Assembly (NCBI GenBank): GCA_900321265.1
Contig: ONVJ01000107.1
Span: 1 to 17,776, forward strand
Source of the DNA: an uncultured Eubacteriales bacterium
GTDB lineage: Bacteria; Bacillota; Clostridia; Oscillospirales; CAG-272
Direction: 5' to 3'
DNA: 17,776 nucleotides
The notes beneath the pieces are model-generated. The model was given only the letters and a program-made list of their open reading frames with translations. It was not told the origin of the DNA and did no database searches. Made by a program: the position numbers and the translations under genes. Positions 5,998 through 13,689 of this stretch are shown one piece after another. Position 1 is the first letter of the stretch; every line of letters starts with the position of its first letter.

Positions 5998-7893
5998 TCA
6001 GCCGTTCTTCAGGAAAGCCTCTGTTCTGCCGGCGATCTGTTCGGGCGAAACTCCGGCTGCCGAGAAGACGGTCTCTGACTCTGAGGGGACCGCAAAGGAT
6101 TCCTCGGTGCCTATAACGAGTGAGCAGAATTTCCCGGGAGCCGAGATCCTGTCGATGGCATCGGACAGATTCATTCCGAAACCGCCCGACCTTATCTCCT
6201 CTTCGATAAACACAAGATGGCGATTCCCTTCGCCGAGTCTGTCACAGATCAGCTTTGCGGGCACTTCATAAGGCTTGATTATCTCGCAGAGCGCGAGACC
6301 GCAGTCGATACCGCGTTTTTTCAGGATATCTGCCGCGTCGATCGCGGTCCGCGCCATCCTTCCGTGGCAGATGATGACGGTATCAGGAATACTGTCACCG
6401 CTCATTCTCGAGAATCTGACTCCCGACAGAGCGGTAAAGCCTTCGGGATAAAACTCACTGACGACCAGTGGATCCTCTCCACCCGATGGATACCTCACCG
6501 CGGCGACTGCTCCCGACGCGATAGCGGCCCTGACAGACGCCCTGAGGGCGTCGACAGTAGCCGGGGTAAATATCTCGGTCCCCGGGACCGACGAAAGAAA
6601 CGACACGTCAAAAATGCCGTGGTGCGTTGCCCCGTCGCCCGAATTAAGGCCCGCCCGGTCTATGCACAGGACGAGAGGCAGCGACTGAAGCGCAGCGTCG
6701 TGTATCACAGAATCGAACGCCCTCTGAAGAAAAGTAGAATAAATTGCGCAGACGGGGATCATTCCTCCTGCGGAAAGACCCGCGGAAAAGGTGACCGCGT
6801 GCTCCTCGGCGATCCCGACGTCAAAGAATCTGTCGGGATAGCGTCTGTGAAAATCCGAGAGTCCGGTCCCCTTCTCCATCGCCGCCGTAACGGCGCAGAG
6901 GCGGGGTTCGACTTCGGCCTCGCGGCAGAGAGTCTCACCGAAAGCCGCCGAAAAGGCGTTTCCAGTCTCACTGCCCGCCGGAGGGATCGAATGATACTCG
7001 TCAGGATCCTTCTCTGCTGGTTCGTATCCTTTGCCCTTGACGGTCTTGACATGGACGACAGTGCTTCCGACTGTCTTCGAAGCCTCGGTAAGCACCGCTT
7101 CAAGCTGCCTTCTGTCATTTCCGTCAACCGGTCCAAGATAAAAGAGTCCAAGATCTTCAAAGATATTTGAGCCGTAAAGGGCGTTTTTGATCCTTTTTTT
7201 CAGGGATACAACCAGTTTGGTCAGAAGTTTTCCCAGCAGCGGTATATGCGACAGGAAGGATTTTGTGGCGTTCTTGGTCCTGAAGTAACCCGGTGTAGAC
7301 CTGAGTTTTGAGAGCGATCTTGCAAAGGCGCCGATATTCTTTGATATCGACATCTCATTCTCGTTGATCACAATCACAAGCCTCAGATCCGAAGCGGACG
7401 GACAGTTGTTGAGCGCCTCGTGGATCATACCTCCGGTGAAGGCCCCGTCGCCGATGACGGCCACGGTATAAGATGTGCCGCCCCTCAGTTTTTCAGCCTC
7501 GGCGATTCCGAGAGCCGCTGAGAGAGACGTCGAACTGTGACCGGCGCCGAATATATCGTATTCGCTCTCGGATCTTTTTGTGAATCCCGACAGCCCGCCG
7601 GGTTTCCTCAGGGTATCGAAACGGTCGCGTCGACCGGTCACCAGTTTGTGAACATAGCTTTGATGACCGACATCCCATACGATGCTGTCGCGCGGAGTGT
7701 CAAAGACTCTGTGAAGCGCGAGAGTAAGCTCGACAACCCCGAGATTCGAAGCCAGATGGCCGCCGGTGACCGGAACTGTCCCGACCAGATAATCTCTTAT
7801 CTCATCAGCCAGCTCGTCAGTTTCCTCGGGGCTGAGTTCTCTCAGATCTTCCGCAGAACCGATCCTGTCGAGAATCGGATAGGAGCCCTTCAT
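5998..7893 (-). CDS. dxs: 1-deoxy-D-xylulose-5-phosphate synthase
   Basis: DXS condenses pyruvate and glyceraldehyde 3-phosphate with loss of CO2 to 1-deoxy-D-xylulose 5-phosphate, using thiamine diphosphate. This is the first step of the MEP isoprenoid pathway and also feeds thiamine and pyridoxal synthesis. The 631-residue protein is full length. It shows GGHLASNLG (44-52), the WDVGHQSY segment (73-80), the thiamine-diphosphate motif GDGAFTGGM (148-156) with NENEMSIS (177-184), the catalytic Glu in GIAEEHAV (360-367), and DRAGLNSGDGATHHG (412-426), which marks DXS rather than transketolase. The C-terminal transketolase-C domain is complete. The start ATG overlaps the stop of the upstream metal-binding protein (ATGA) and has little Shine-Dalgarno of its own, so translational coupling is likely. 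Confidence 0.97.
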   Translation of the reverse strand: MKGSYPILDRIGSAEDLRELSPEETDELADEIRDYLVGTVPVTGGHLASNLGVVELTLALHRVFDTPRDSIVWDVGHQSYVHKLVTGRRDRFDTLRKPGGLSGFTKRSESEYDIFGAGHSSTSLSAALGIAEAEKLRGGTSYTVAVIGDGAFTGGMIHEALNNCPSASDLRLVIVINENEMSISKNIGAFARSLSKLRSTPGYFRTKNATKSFLSHIPLLGKLLTKLVVSLKKRIKNALYGSNIFEDLGLFYLGPVDGNDRRQLEAVLTEASKTVGSTVVHVKTVKGKGYEPAEKDPDEYHSIPPAGSETGNAFSAAFGETLCREAEVEPRLCAVTAAMEKGTGLSDFHRRYPDRFFDVGIAEEHAVTFSAGLSAGGMIPVCAIYSTFLQRAFDSVIHDAALQSLPLVLCIDRAGLNSGDGATHHGIFDVSFLSSVPGTEIFTPATVDALRASVRAAIASGAVAAVRYPSGGEDPLVVSEFYPEGFTALSGVRFSRMSGDSIPDTVIICHGRMARTAIDAADILKKRGIDCGLALCEIIKPYEVPAKLICDRLGEGNRHLVFIEEEIRSGGFGMNLSDAIDRISAPGKFCSLVIGTEESFAVPSESETVFSAAGVSPEQIAGRTEAFLKNG

Positions 7894-8084
7894 TTTTTTT
7901 CAGCTTCAGGCTTGTATCCCGCCTCTGTCACGACTGCCAGCGCAGCTTCAAGATATTCGTCTTCCAAGGTTATCTTTTTTCCTTCAAGAGTGACCTCAGC
8001 GGGTATACTCTTTTCATCGAGAGCGCGCTTGATCCTGGCGACGCATCTCGGGCACATCATGTCAGGAACAGTGATGGTCTTCAT
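7890..8084 (-). CDS. Small heavy-metal-associated (HMA) domain protein
   Basis: This is a 64-residue single HMA-domain protein of the CopZ/MerP fold. The metal site is MMCPRCVARI with Cys11 and Cys14, preceded by the VPDM strand; the rest fits the beta-alpha-beta-beta-alpha-beta order, ending TEAGYKP as in many HMA domains. Such proteins carry Cu(I) or other soft metals to P-type ATPases or regulators. No metal ATPase or metalloregulator gene lies nearby, so the partner is unknown. Its stop overlaps the dxs start by 4 bp. The ribosome binding site is weak. It lies 112 bp downstream of metH on the same strand, without a convincing promoter between, so it could be read from the metF-metH transcript. 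Confidence 0.85.
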   Translation of the reverse strand: MKTITVPDMMCPRCVARIKRALDEKSIPAEVTLEGKKITLEDEYLEAALAVVTEAGYKPEAEKK

Positions 8085-8127
8085 TTCTGACTATTACTCA
8101 CTTTCAATAAAAAATTCTTTATTAAGA

Positions 8128-8141
8128 CTGCCTGTCGGCAG
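8128..8141 (-). terminator. Small hairpin between metH and the HMA gene
   Basis: CTGCC and GGCAG pair over a 4-nt loop about 56 nt past the metH stop. On the minus strand it is followed by an A/T-rich stretch, including a run of six T about 12 nt downstream rather than directly after the stem. It could be an attenuated terminator. Stem stability and T-run position are both poor. Confidence 0.25.
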
Positions 8142-8196
8142 TTCATCCTGATCCGGCCAATCGAAAAACACAAGGGTAAATTCAAGACGGAACAGC

Positions 8197-10614
8197 TCAT
8201 ACTTGGCTGTTCGTGAGGTTTTTTGAATATATTTCTTCCGCGTATCTGACTGTACCGATCGCGTCGGGTGAATAGGCGTCGGCGCCTATCGTCTTTGCGT
8301 ATCCGGCGGTTAGCACCGCACCTCCGACGATGACCCTGACCCAGGGAGCCCGCTCCCTCAGCATGGCGATAGTTCTTGCCATCGAAGGAACGGTGGTCGT
8401 CATCAGCGCCGAAAGGCCGACCAGCTTCACGTCGGGAGTGCAGGCGTCGCAGACGGCGGCGGGCGGGACGTTCTTTCCGAGATCGATCACCTCAAAACCG
8501 TAGCTCCGGAGCATGACCCCGACGATATTCTTTCCGATGTCGTGGATATCTCCCTCGACAGTCGCGAGAACGACCTTCCCGCGCCCGGTCAGGCTGCCTC
8601 CCGACATCTTCCCGATCGCGGAGGTAATGACGGCAAGCGAGGATACCGCGGCGTCTGCAGCGGCCAGAAGTCCGGGAAGAAAGATCCTGCCGGCCTCGAA
8701 ATCGCGGCCTACGCGGTCGAGGGCGGGTATTACCTCTCCGGTGATCAGCTCCTGAGGATCGGCTGCGGCGCAGAGCTTTTCGGCGAGCGAGACCGCTTCG
8801 GAAGAGATCCCCGCTGCGATGCAGCCCGAAAGGGTCGAGAGATCGGCGCCTTCGCGCACCGACGCAGATCCGGCTCCCGCAAGATCGATCGACTCTCCGT
8901 CGCGGCTCTCAAATCCTCGCGCCGCCCTCATCATGCCTTCAGAACCGGGATTCATTATCGCCGCGTCAAGTCCGGCTTCGATCGCGGCTCTCAGGAAGCT
9001 GATATTTACCGTCTCACGGTCGGGAAGGCCGAAGGAGATGTTTGAAACTCCGAGAGATGTCCTGACGCCGAGCTTTTCCTTTATCAGTCTAAGCGCGCCG
9101 AGAGTCTTTTCCGCCGCCTGCGGATCGGCTCCGAGAGTCAGGGTAAGTGGATCGACGATTATCCTCTCGCGGCCGATGCCCATCGATTCCGCCCGTGCGA
9201 CGATCCTTTCGGCGATGGCCAGTCTGCCTTCGGGTGTGTCGGGGATCCCGTTCCCGTCAAGTGTCAGCGCTATCAGAACTCCGCCATATCTCTTTGCCAG
9301 CGGAAGCAGGCGCGACATCGATTCCTCTCTGCCGTTTACCGAGTTGATGAGCGGTATACCGTTGTATTGCCTGAGCGCCGCCTCCATAGCTTCAGGGGAG
9401 GCAGTATCGATCTGAAGCGGAAGCTGACAGATCTTCTGTACCGATGCGACAGTCTCCGCAAGGACCTTCTTTTCGTCTATCTCGGGTATCCCGACGTTGA
9501 TGTCGAGAATGTCGGCTCCGTTCGCGGTCTGTGCTACCGCCTCTGTCATCGCGTATCCGCTGTCGCCGGCGCGAAGCGCCTCTTTGAAGCGCTTCTTCCC
9601 CGTTGGGTTTATCCTCTCTCCGATGACGGCAAGCCTGCCGTCGCCGAATCTGAATATCGAGGAAGACGAGCAGATCCTGCATGACGGAACAGCCGACCGG
9701 CGCTTTTCGGGGATCAAACCTTCCAGCCGCGACTTCATCGCCTCAATGTGAGCGGGCGTCGTGCCGCAGCAGCCGCCGACGAGCAGCGCTCCTCCCTCGG
9801 CGATCAGTTTCATTTTTTCAGCGAATTCTTCCGGACCGCAGCTGTATGAGGCGGATCCGGAGGTGCTGCCCCTGGGAAGACCGGCGTTCGGGTTTACGCA
9901 TACCGGGATCGAGACCTCGGATACCACCGACGGGAGGATCCGGAGCATCAGATCGGGTCCGGCGGAACAGTTCATTCCGAAGGCGTCGGCACCCATCGCC
10001 TCGGCGACGGCGCCCATGACAGCGGCGGGGACGCCGGTGAATGTCCGTCCGTCGGCTCCGAAAACACCGGTCACTACGACCGGAAGATCGCAGTTGTCCT
10101 TTGCGCAGAGGATCGCCGCCCTGAGCTCGGCAAGTTCTCCGAAGGTCTCGATCAGCACCAGGTCGCAGATGTCCGCGCCTGCCCTGACTGTCGGAAGGAA
10201 GGCGTCGTACGCCTCATCGAAGCTTATCTCCTGGCCGACGAGCCTGCCGGTCGGACCTATGTCGAGCGCTGTGTATATCTTCCTGCCGCAGCCCTCTGAG
10301 GCGCGCCTGACATTGCGGATCGCGGCGGTGACGAACCTTTCAACAGAGTATCCGAGTTCGGAAGGACAGCGGAAGCCGTTGACGCCGAATGTGTTTGTTT
10401 TAATGATATCGGCTCCGGCTTCAATATATTCCCGGTGCGCCTTCACGAGAACGTCGGGACGCGTTATTCCCCAGATCTCGGGAGACATTCCGGCGGGAAG
10501 ACCTCTTGAATGGAGGAGAGTCCCCATTCCCCCGTCAAAATATATGAATCGGTCAGACTTCAGCCGGTCCCTGAAGGACGGAGAGTCTTGAGTATATTTG
10601 TTTCCACTGTCCAT
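8197..10614 (-). CDS. metH: Cobalamin-dependent methionine synthase, short form
   Basis: MetH moves the methyl group of 5-methyltetrahydrofolate through cobalamin onto homocysteine to give methionine. Four modules are visible in 805 residues. The homocysteine methyltransferase domain (about 15-295) has its zinc ligands in GMNCSAGP (Cys216) and GGCCGTTP (Cys282, Cys283). The pterin-binding domain (about 322-575) has IGERINPTGKK. The cobalamin cap is about 585-675. The B12-binding domain (about 677-795) has the axial-ligand motif DIHDIGKN, His691. The C-terminal S-adenosylmethionine-dependent reactivation domain of the roughly 1200-residue E. coli enzyme is absent, as in many anaerobic Bacillota. 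The start is preceded by AGGGG somewhat far upstream. It follows metF by 83 bp on the same strand, so the two likely form an operon. Confidence 0.96.
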   Translation of the reverse strand: MDSGNKYTQDSPSFRDRLKSDRFIYFDGGMGTLLHSRGLPAGMSPEIWGITRPDVLVKAHREYIEAGADIIKTNTFGVNGFRCPSELGYSVERFVTAAIRNVRRASEGCGRKIYTALDIGPTGRLVGQEISFDEAYDAFLPTVRAGADICDLVLIETFGELAELRAAILCAKDNCDLPVVVTGVFGADGRTFTGVPAAVMGAVAEAMGADAFGMNCSAGPDLMLRILPSVVSEVSIPVCVNPNAGLPRGSTSGSASYSCGPEEFAEKMKLIAEGGALLVGGCCGTTPAHIEAMKSRLEGLIPEKRRSAVPSCRICSSSSIFRFGDGRLAVIGERINPTGKKRFKEALRAGDSGYAMTEAVAQTANGADILDINVGIPEIDEKKVLAETVASVQKICQLPLQIDTASPEAMEAALRQYNGIPLINSVNGREESMSRLLPLAKRYGGVLIALTLDGNGIPDTPEGRLAIAERIVARAESMGIGRERIIVDPLTLTLGADPQAAEKTLGALRLIKEKLGVRTSLGVSNISFGLPDRETVNISFLRAAIEAGLDAAIMNPGSEGMMRAARGFESRDGESIDLAGAGSASVREGADLSTLSGCIAAGISSEAVSLAEKLCAAADPQELITGEVIPALDRVGRDFEAGRIFLPGLLAAADAAVSSLAVITSAIGKMSGGSLTGRGKVVLATVEGDIHDIGKNIVGVMLRSYGFEVIDLGKNVPPAAVCDACTPDVKLVGLSALMTTTVPSMARTIAMLRERAPWVRVIVGGAVLTAGYAKTIGADAYSPDAIGTVRYAEEIYSKNLTNSQV

Positions 10615-10697
10615 ATTTCTGTCCGTCCCCTGTTACTCCGTAGAGAATAAACTGATCTTTCTATAGGTATTCGAATGACTTTGCCAAAAAACGGCTG

Positions 10698-11570
10698 TCA
10701 GTTCTCTCCGCCCAGGACGCCCGGGAAAGCCGCGACTATCTCGCGAGCGACGGCCGCGCTGTTCATCGTATAAAGGTGGATGTTCTTGACACCGGAAGCG
10801 TAAAGACCGGCGATCTGTTCGATGGCAAATCCGATCCCGGCAGCTCTCATCCCCTCAGAATCGTCTGAATATCTCGCGGCGATCGAAAGGAGCTTTTCGG
10901 GGATCTTTGAGCCCGACAGGACCGCTATCCTGTCGAACTGTTTCACAGACGTGATCGGCATGATACCGGCCGTGACCGGGATCCCGATGCCTGCGGCGCG
11001 GACCTTTTCGACGAAGCGGTAGAAAACTGCGTTGTCAAGAAAAAGCTGAGTCGTAAGGAAGTCGCAGCCGGCATCGACCTTCTTTTTCAGGTTGGCGATG
11101 TCCTCGTCGATTGTCTGAGCGTCGGGATGCTTTTCGGGATAGCAGGCGCCTCCGACGCAGAAATCGCCCCTCGACTTGATATATGCGCAGAGAGCGTCGG
11201 CGTGTTTGAAAGCCCATGACGAGGGATCGTCGCCATCTGGAATGTCGCCCCTCAGCGCAAGGACGTTGCATACGCCGACCATCCTCATGAACATCAGCTT
11301 CTCGTCGATGTTCTCGGTCGTCGATCCGACGCATGTCAGATGGTGTATTACCGGAACTCCGAACTTCTGCTCGATGTTCGCGGCGATCGGAAGGGTGTAC
11401 CTCGCGCCCGAACCTCCTGCGCCGAAGGTCACGCTCATATAGTCGGGCTTCAGCGCGGCGACCGCCTCGGTGGCGTCTCTCACGGTATCGAATTTGTCGT
11501 ACGTTTTGGGAGGAAAGACCTCGAACGAGAGCGTTCTCTCCTTTTTTTCAAGTATTTCGGTGATCTTCAA
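10698..11570 (-). CDS. metF: Methylenetetrahydrofolate reductase
   Basis: MetF reduces 5,10-methylenetetrahydrofolate to 5-methyltetrahydrofolate on an FAD cofactor, giving the methyl donor used by the MetH encoded next. Family motifs are LSFEVFPPKT, VTFGAGGS, HLTCVGS, ALRGDIP, GGACYPEKHP and TQLFLDN. I chose the TTG at 11568-11570, giving 290 residues and an N-terminus reading KITEILEKKERT after the initiator. It has a GGAG 9 nt upstream and fits the family start. The in-frame ATG at 11619-11621 adds 17 residues but has no Shine-Dalgarno and would lie within the leader RNA. A promoter is seen at 11670-11698. No separate NADH-oxidising partner gene is present nearby. Confidence 0.95.
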   Translation of the reverse strand: MKITEILEKKERTLSFEVFPPKTYDKFDTVRDATEAVAALKPDYMSVTFGAGGSGARYTLPIAANIEQKFGVPVIHHLTCVGSTTENIDEKLMFMRMVGVCNVLALRGDIPDGDDPSSWAFKHADALCAYIKSRGDFCVGGACYPEKHPDAQTIDEDIANLKKKVDAGCDFLTTQLFLDNAVFYRFVEKVRAAGIGIPVTAGIMPITSVKQFDRIAVLSGSKIPEKLLSIAARYSDDSEGMRAAGIGFAIEQIAGLYASGVKNIHLYTMNSAAVAREIVAAFPGVLGGEN

Positions 11571-11669
11571 AGGCTCAGTCTCCGTGGTGAAGTGATCGTG
11601 AACAGCAAGTTCAGGCAGCATATCGCAGGCGAGGATAAAGCCTTCCCTGCCGTTATATAAATCAAGTTA

Positions 11670-11698
11670 ATTATACTCTCTTTTATTGATTTTGTAAA
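11670..11698 (-). promoter_or_regulatory. Sigma-A-type promoter for metF-metH
   Basis: On the minus strand TTTACA (11693-11698) and a perfect TATAAT (11670-11675) are 17 bp apart. Transcription would start near 11663, leaving a leader of about 90 nt before the TTG start. The leader holds a GCAGG/CCTGC hairpin with inner AGG/CCT pairing. It does not match the SAM, SAH, THF or cobalamin riboswitch consensus as far as I can judge. Confidence 0.7.
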
Positions 11699-11954
11699 GA
11701 CTTTTCTTCTGCCGATATCCGCCAATATCCGACTCAGGATTTCAGGTTGCAATCCGATACGATCACAATCTGACGAAAATGGTCATTTTTCCTGGTTCGG
11801 TGTGCGCTGAAAAATAAACTGCATTCAGATCTGTTCAGTATTCGAGCTTGTTACAGAAAGCTTTACCGGTTCATTTTTTAGCCTGTCTGTTTGTACCGTT
11901 GCAAAATGAGCCGCGGAATTGCGGGAAAAGCAATTTCAACACGCAGAATTTTTC
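11699..11954. other. Divergent intergenic region, no gene seen
   Basis: No supported ORF or RNA gene lies between the metF and HAD-protein promoters. The only order seen is a tandem 10-bp repeat, CCGATATCCG (11712-11721) and CCAATATCCG (11722-11731), about 14 bp upstream of the metF -35 box. There is also a weak two-tier hairpin near 11899-11931 (TTGC/GCAA around CCGC/GCGG). Either could be a protein-binding site; neither is identified. Confidence 0.4.
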
Positions 11955-11983
11955 TTGAACATGCGTCTGTTTAATGATATAAT
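11955..11983 (+). promoter_or_regulatory. Sigma-A-type promoter for the HAD-family gene
   Basis: TTGAAC (11955-11960) and a perfect TATAAT (11978-11983) are spaced by 17 bp. A strong Shine-Dalgarno GGAAGGA (12008-12014) follows, 7 nt before the ATG at 12022. Confidence 0.75.
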
Positions 11984-12021
11984 ATGATTGTTCAACAGTT
12001 TACCTTGGGAAGGACACACAA

Positions 12022-12726
12022 ATGAAAAAACTCATCTGCTTTGATCTTGACGGCACGCTGACGCAGCACCGCTCCCCGCTCGGCGACGAAAACCGCAGAC
12101 TTCTTGACGAGCTCGGAAAGAAATACCGGCTGGCCATGGTCGGCGCCGGAAACTGCCCTAGGATCTACGGGCAGATGGGAGAGTATCCCATCGATATCAT
12201 CGGGAACTACGGCATGCAGGAGAGCACCATCGAGAACGGGGTATTCAGGATCATAAGGACCGACCGTCACGAGCCCGACCGCGATTATTTCAGAAGGACG
12301 ACCGATTTCCTCCGGGAAAAATACGGCTATACGAAATACGCCGGGGACCCCGTCGAGTTTCACGAGTCGGGAATGGTGACATTCCCGCTCATCGGCACCA
12401 AGGCGGCGATCGAAGACAAGCTCGCATTCGATCCCGACAGGTCGAAAAGACGCGCGATCTACCCCGAGATACTACGGCTCTTCCCCGATTATTCGGTATA
12501 TATCGGAGGCACTTCCTCTTTTGATTTCTCCGCAAAAAAATACAACAAATACGACGCGATAATGACATACGCCGCAAAATTCGGCATCGAAAAAGAGGAT
12601 ATCCTCTACGTGGGCGACGATTTCGCCGACGGAGGCGGAGACAGCCACGTCAGAATCTTCGGGCTTGACTATATCGAAGTCGACGACTACAGGCACACCG
12701 CGGAAATGCTGGCGTTCCTGCTTTGA
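12022..12726 (+). CDS. Phosphomannomutase-like HAD-superfamily protein
   Basis: This 234-residue HAD-IIB protein resembles eukaryotic-type phosphomannomutase (PMM). Motif I is FDLDGTLT with the nucleophile Asp8 and acid/base Asp10. GNYGMQ (61-66) matches the PMM GL/GA cap-entry region. EFHESGMVTFPLIG (112-125) aligns with the PMM segment EFRNGMLNVSPIG. GGTSSFDFS (162-170) and KYDAI fit the PMM GGxxSFD/KxY region. GDDFADGGGD (198-207) is the Mg-binding motif. PMM enzymes interconvert mannose 6- and 1-phosphate. Here the Arg of FRNGM and the Arg after PIG, which contact phosphate in human PMM, are replaced (His and Thr), so mutase activity is uncertain and a sugar-phosphatase role is an alternative. 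It is monocistronic, with its own promoter and terminator. Confidence 0.8.
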   Translation: MKKLICFDLDGTLTQHRSPLGDENRRLLDELGKKYRLAMVGAGNCPRIYGQMGEYPIDIIGNYGMQESTIENGVFRIIRTDRHEPDRDYFRRTTDFLREKYGYTKYAGDPVEFHESGMVTFPLIGTKAAIEDKLAFDPDRSKRRAIYPEILRLFPDYSVYIGGTSSFDFSAKKYNKYDAIMTYAAKFGIEKEDILYVGDDFADGGGDSHVRIFGLDYIEVDDYRHTAEMLAFLL

Positions 12727-12751
12727 AACCGAGGGATAACAGTCTGCAATA

Positions 12752-12780
12752 AAAAAAGGCGCCCGAAGAGCGCCTTTTTT
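12752..12780. terminator. Bidirectional intrinsic terminator
   Basis: AAAAAAGGCGC (12752-12762) pairs with GCGCCTTTTTT (12770-12780) over a 7-nt loop. The symmetric A-run and T-run let it end both the HAD gene (+) and the converging ABC/PHP operon (-). Confidence 0.93.
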
Positions 12781-12799
12781 ATTTTCGCCGAAAGCAACT

Positions 12800-13648
12800 T
12801 CACGCGTTCTCCGCAACTGTTTTCCCGCGAAGCTTCGGGATGACGTATCTGTCTTCTTCGGTGAGGCCGAGAAGATCGGCGGTCCTTTTGAATCTTTCGG
12901 GAGCCGCGTCAAGAGACGCCGGATGGTGGGCGTCGCTGCCGAAATAGAATTTGCAGCCGCATTTCTTTGCAATGAAATAGGGCTTGAGGACGAGCCCGAG
13001 GCTGGCGTAGTCGTAACCGTTGACGCCAAAGTTGAGCTCGACCGCCATTCCCTTCTTCGCCGTCTGGCGGAAGAGATCGGCAAAGGTCTCCTCGGGGATG
13101 GCGTCGAGGATCTTCAGGACAGACCCCGCCGGCTCCCTGCAGACGAGACCGCAGGAAAGATGCGCGATGCCGACCTTCTCGAAGGGCAGATCGGCGTCGA
13201 GGAGCTTCTGGAACCTGGTGACATAGAGCTCGGTGCGGCGCTTCAGGGCATCCGGGTCGTCCCCCATGCCGATATCGGCGTCGATGGTGAATCCCTTCAT
13301 GTGGAGATGCGTCGTCGGGACGATTATGAAGTCCATCATATCGGCGACTTTGTCAGAGATCCCGATCGTAAAATACTTGTCCATATCGGTCTCGCAGCCG
13401 AAAAGAAAATCTACTCCCTCGGCCTGCGGCAGCGGCAGGAGCTCGCTGATATGTTTAAGATCCTGCGGCTGGTACCATCCCGACGCGCCGGGGACGTCGC
13501 TGTCCCAGAAATGGTCGGTGATGCAGATCGAGGAAAAGCCGTTGTCGACGGCGTATTTCAGGATCCGCTCGGCGTTCTGCTCGGGATCGCGTGAGCATGA
13601 GGAAAGATATGAGTGGATGTGGTAGTCGTGATCGATCTTCATTTTCAT
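12800..13648 (-). CDS. PHP-domain phosphoesterase (histidinol-phosphatase-like)
   Basis: This is a PHP-superfamily metal-dependent phosphoesterase. Counting from the chosen ATG (282 residues), metal-binding motifs are DYHIHS (His10, His12), ITDHFW (Asp45, His46), GCETD (Glu86), PTTHLH (His114, His116), IAHL (His163) and GSDAHHP (Asp239, His241), a complete tri-metal set as in HisK-type histidinol phosphatases. I chose the ATG at 13648 because GGAG lies 9 nt upstream; an ATG at 13666 would sit upstream of that ribosome binding site. No other histidine-biosynthesis gene is near, so the real substrate is open. It begins 41 bp after the ABC ATPase stop with no terminator between and ends at a terminator, which suggests it is the last gene of the lysine-riboswitch operon. 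Confidence 0.88.
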   Translation of the reverse strand: MKMKIDHDYHIHSYLSSCSRDPEQNAERILKYAVDNGFSSICITDHFWDSDVPGASGWYQPQDLKHISELLPLPQAEGVDFLFGCETDMDKYFTIGISDKVADMMDFIIVPTTHLHMKGFTIDADIGMGDDPDALKRRTELYVTRFQKLLDADLPFEKVGIAHLSCGLVCREPAGSVLKILDAIPEETFADLFRQTAKKGMAVELNFGVNGYDYASLGLVLKPYFIAKKCGCKFYFGSDAHHPASLDAAPERFKRTADLLGLTEEDRYVIPKLRGKTVAENA

Positions 13649-13689
13649 GGCAAAACTCTCCGTCATTCACTGAAATTGAAATGATATTT

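Noticed and set aside
6217..7170. A 317-codon plus-strand open frame opposite dxs.
   Set aside because: It is antisense to the clearly coding dxs; its product is Arg/Ser-rich with no domain and it has no ribosome binding site. Long shadow frames are common in GC-rich coding DNA.
9761..10591. Long plus-strand open frames opposite metH (also 8819-9415).
   Set aside because: They lie wholly within metH, whose motifs are intact. The antisense products are Ser/Pro/Arg-rich and resemble nothing.
10615..10697. A SAM or cobalamin riboswitch between metF and metH.
   Set aside because: The gap is only 83 bp and has no SAM-I core and no B12-box consensus. The CCGTTTTTTGG stretch is too short to be a convincing stem.
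11567..11752. A 61-codon minus-strand frame in the metF leader, a possible leader peptide.
   Set aside because: It would start upstream of the predicted transcription start, has no ribosome binding site, and shows no methionine-rich run typical of attenuation peptides.
12923..13594. A 223-codon plus-strand open frame opposite the PHP gene.
   Set aside because: The PHP protein on the other strand has every metal-binding motif; the antisense frame has no supporting features.
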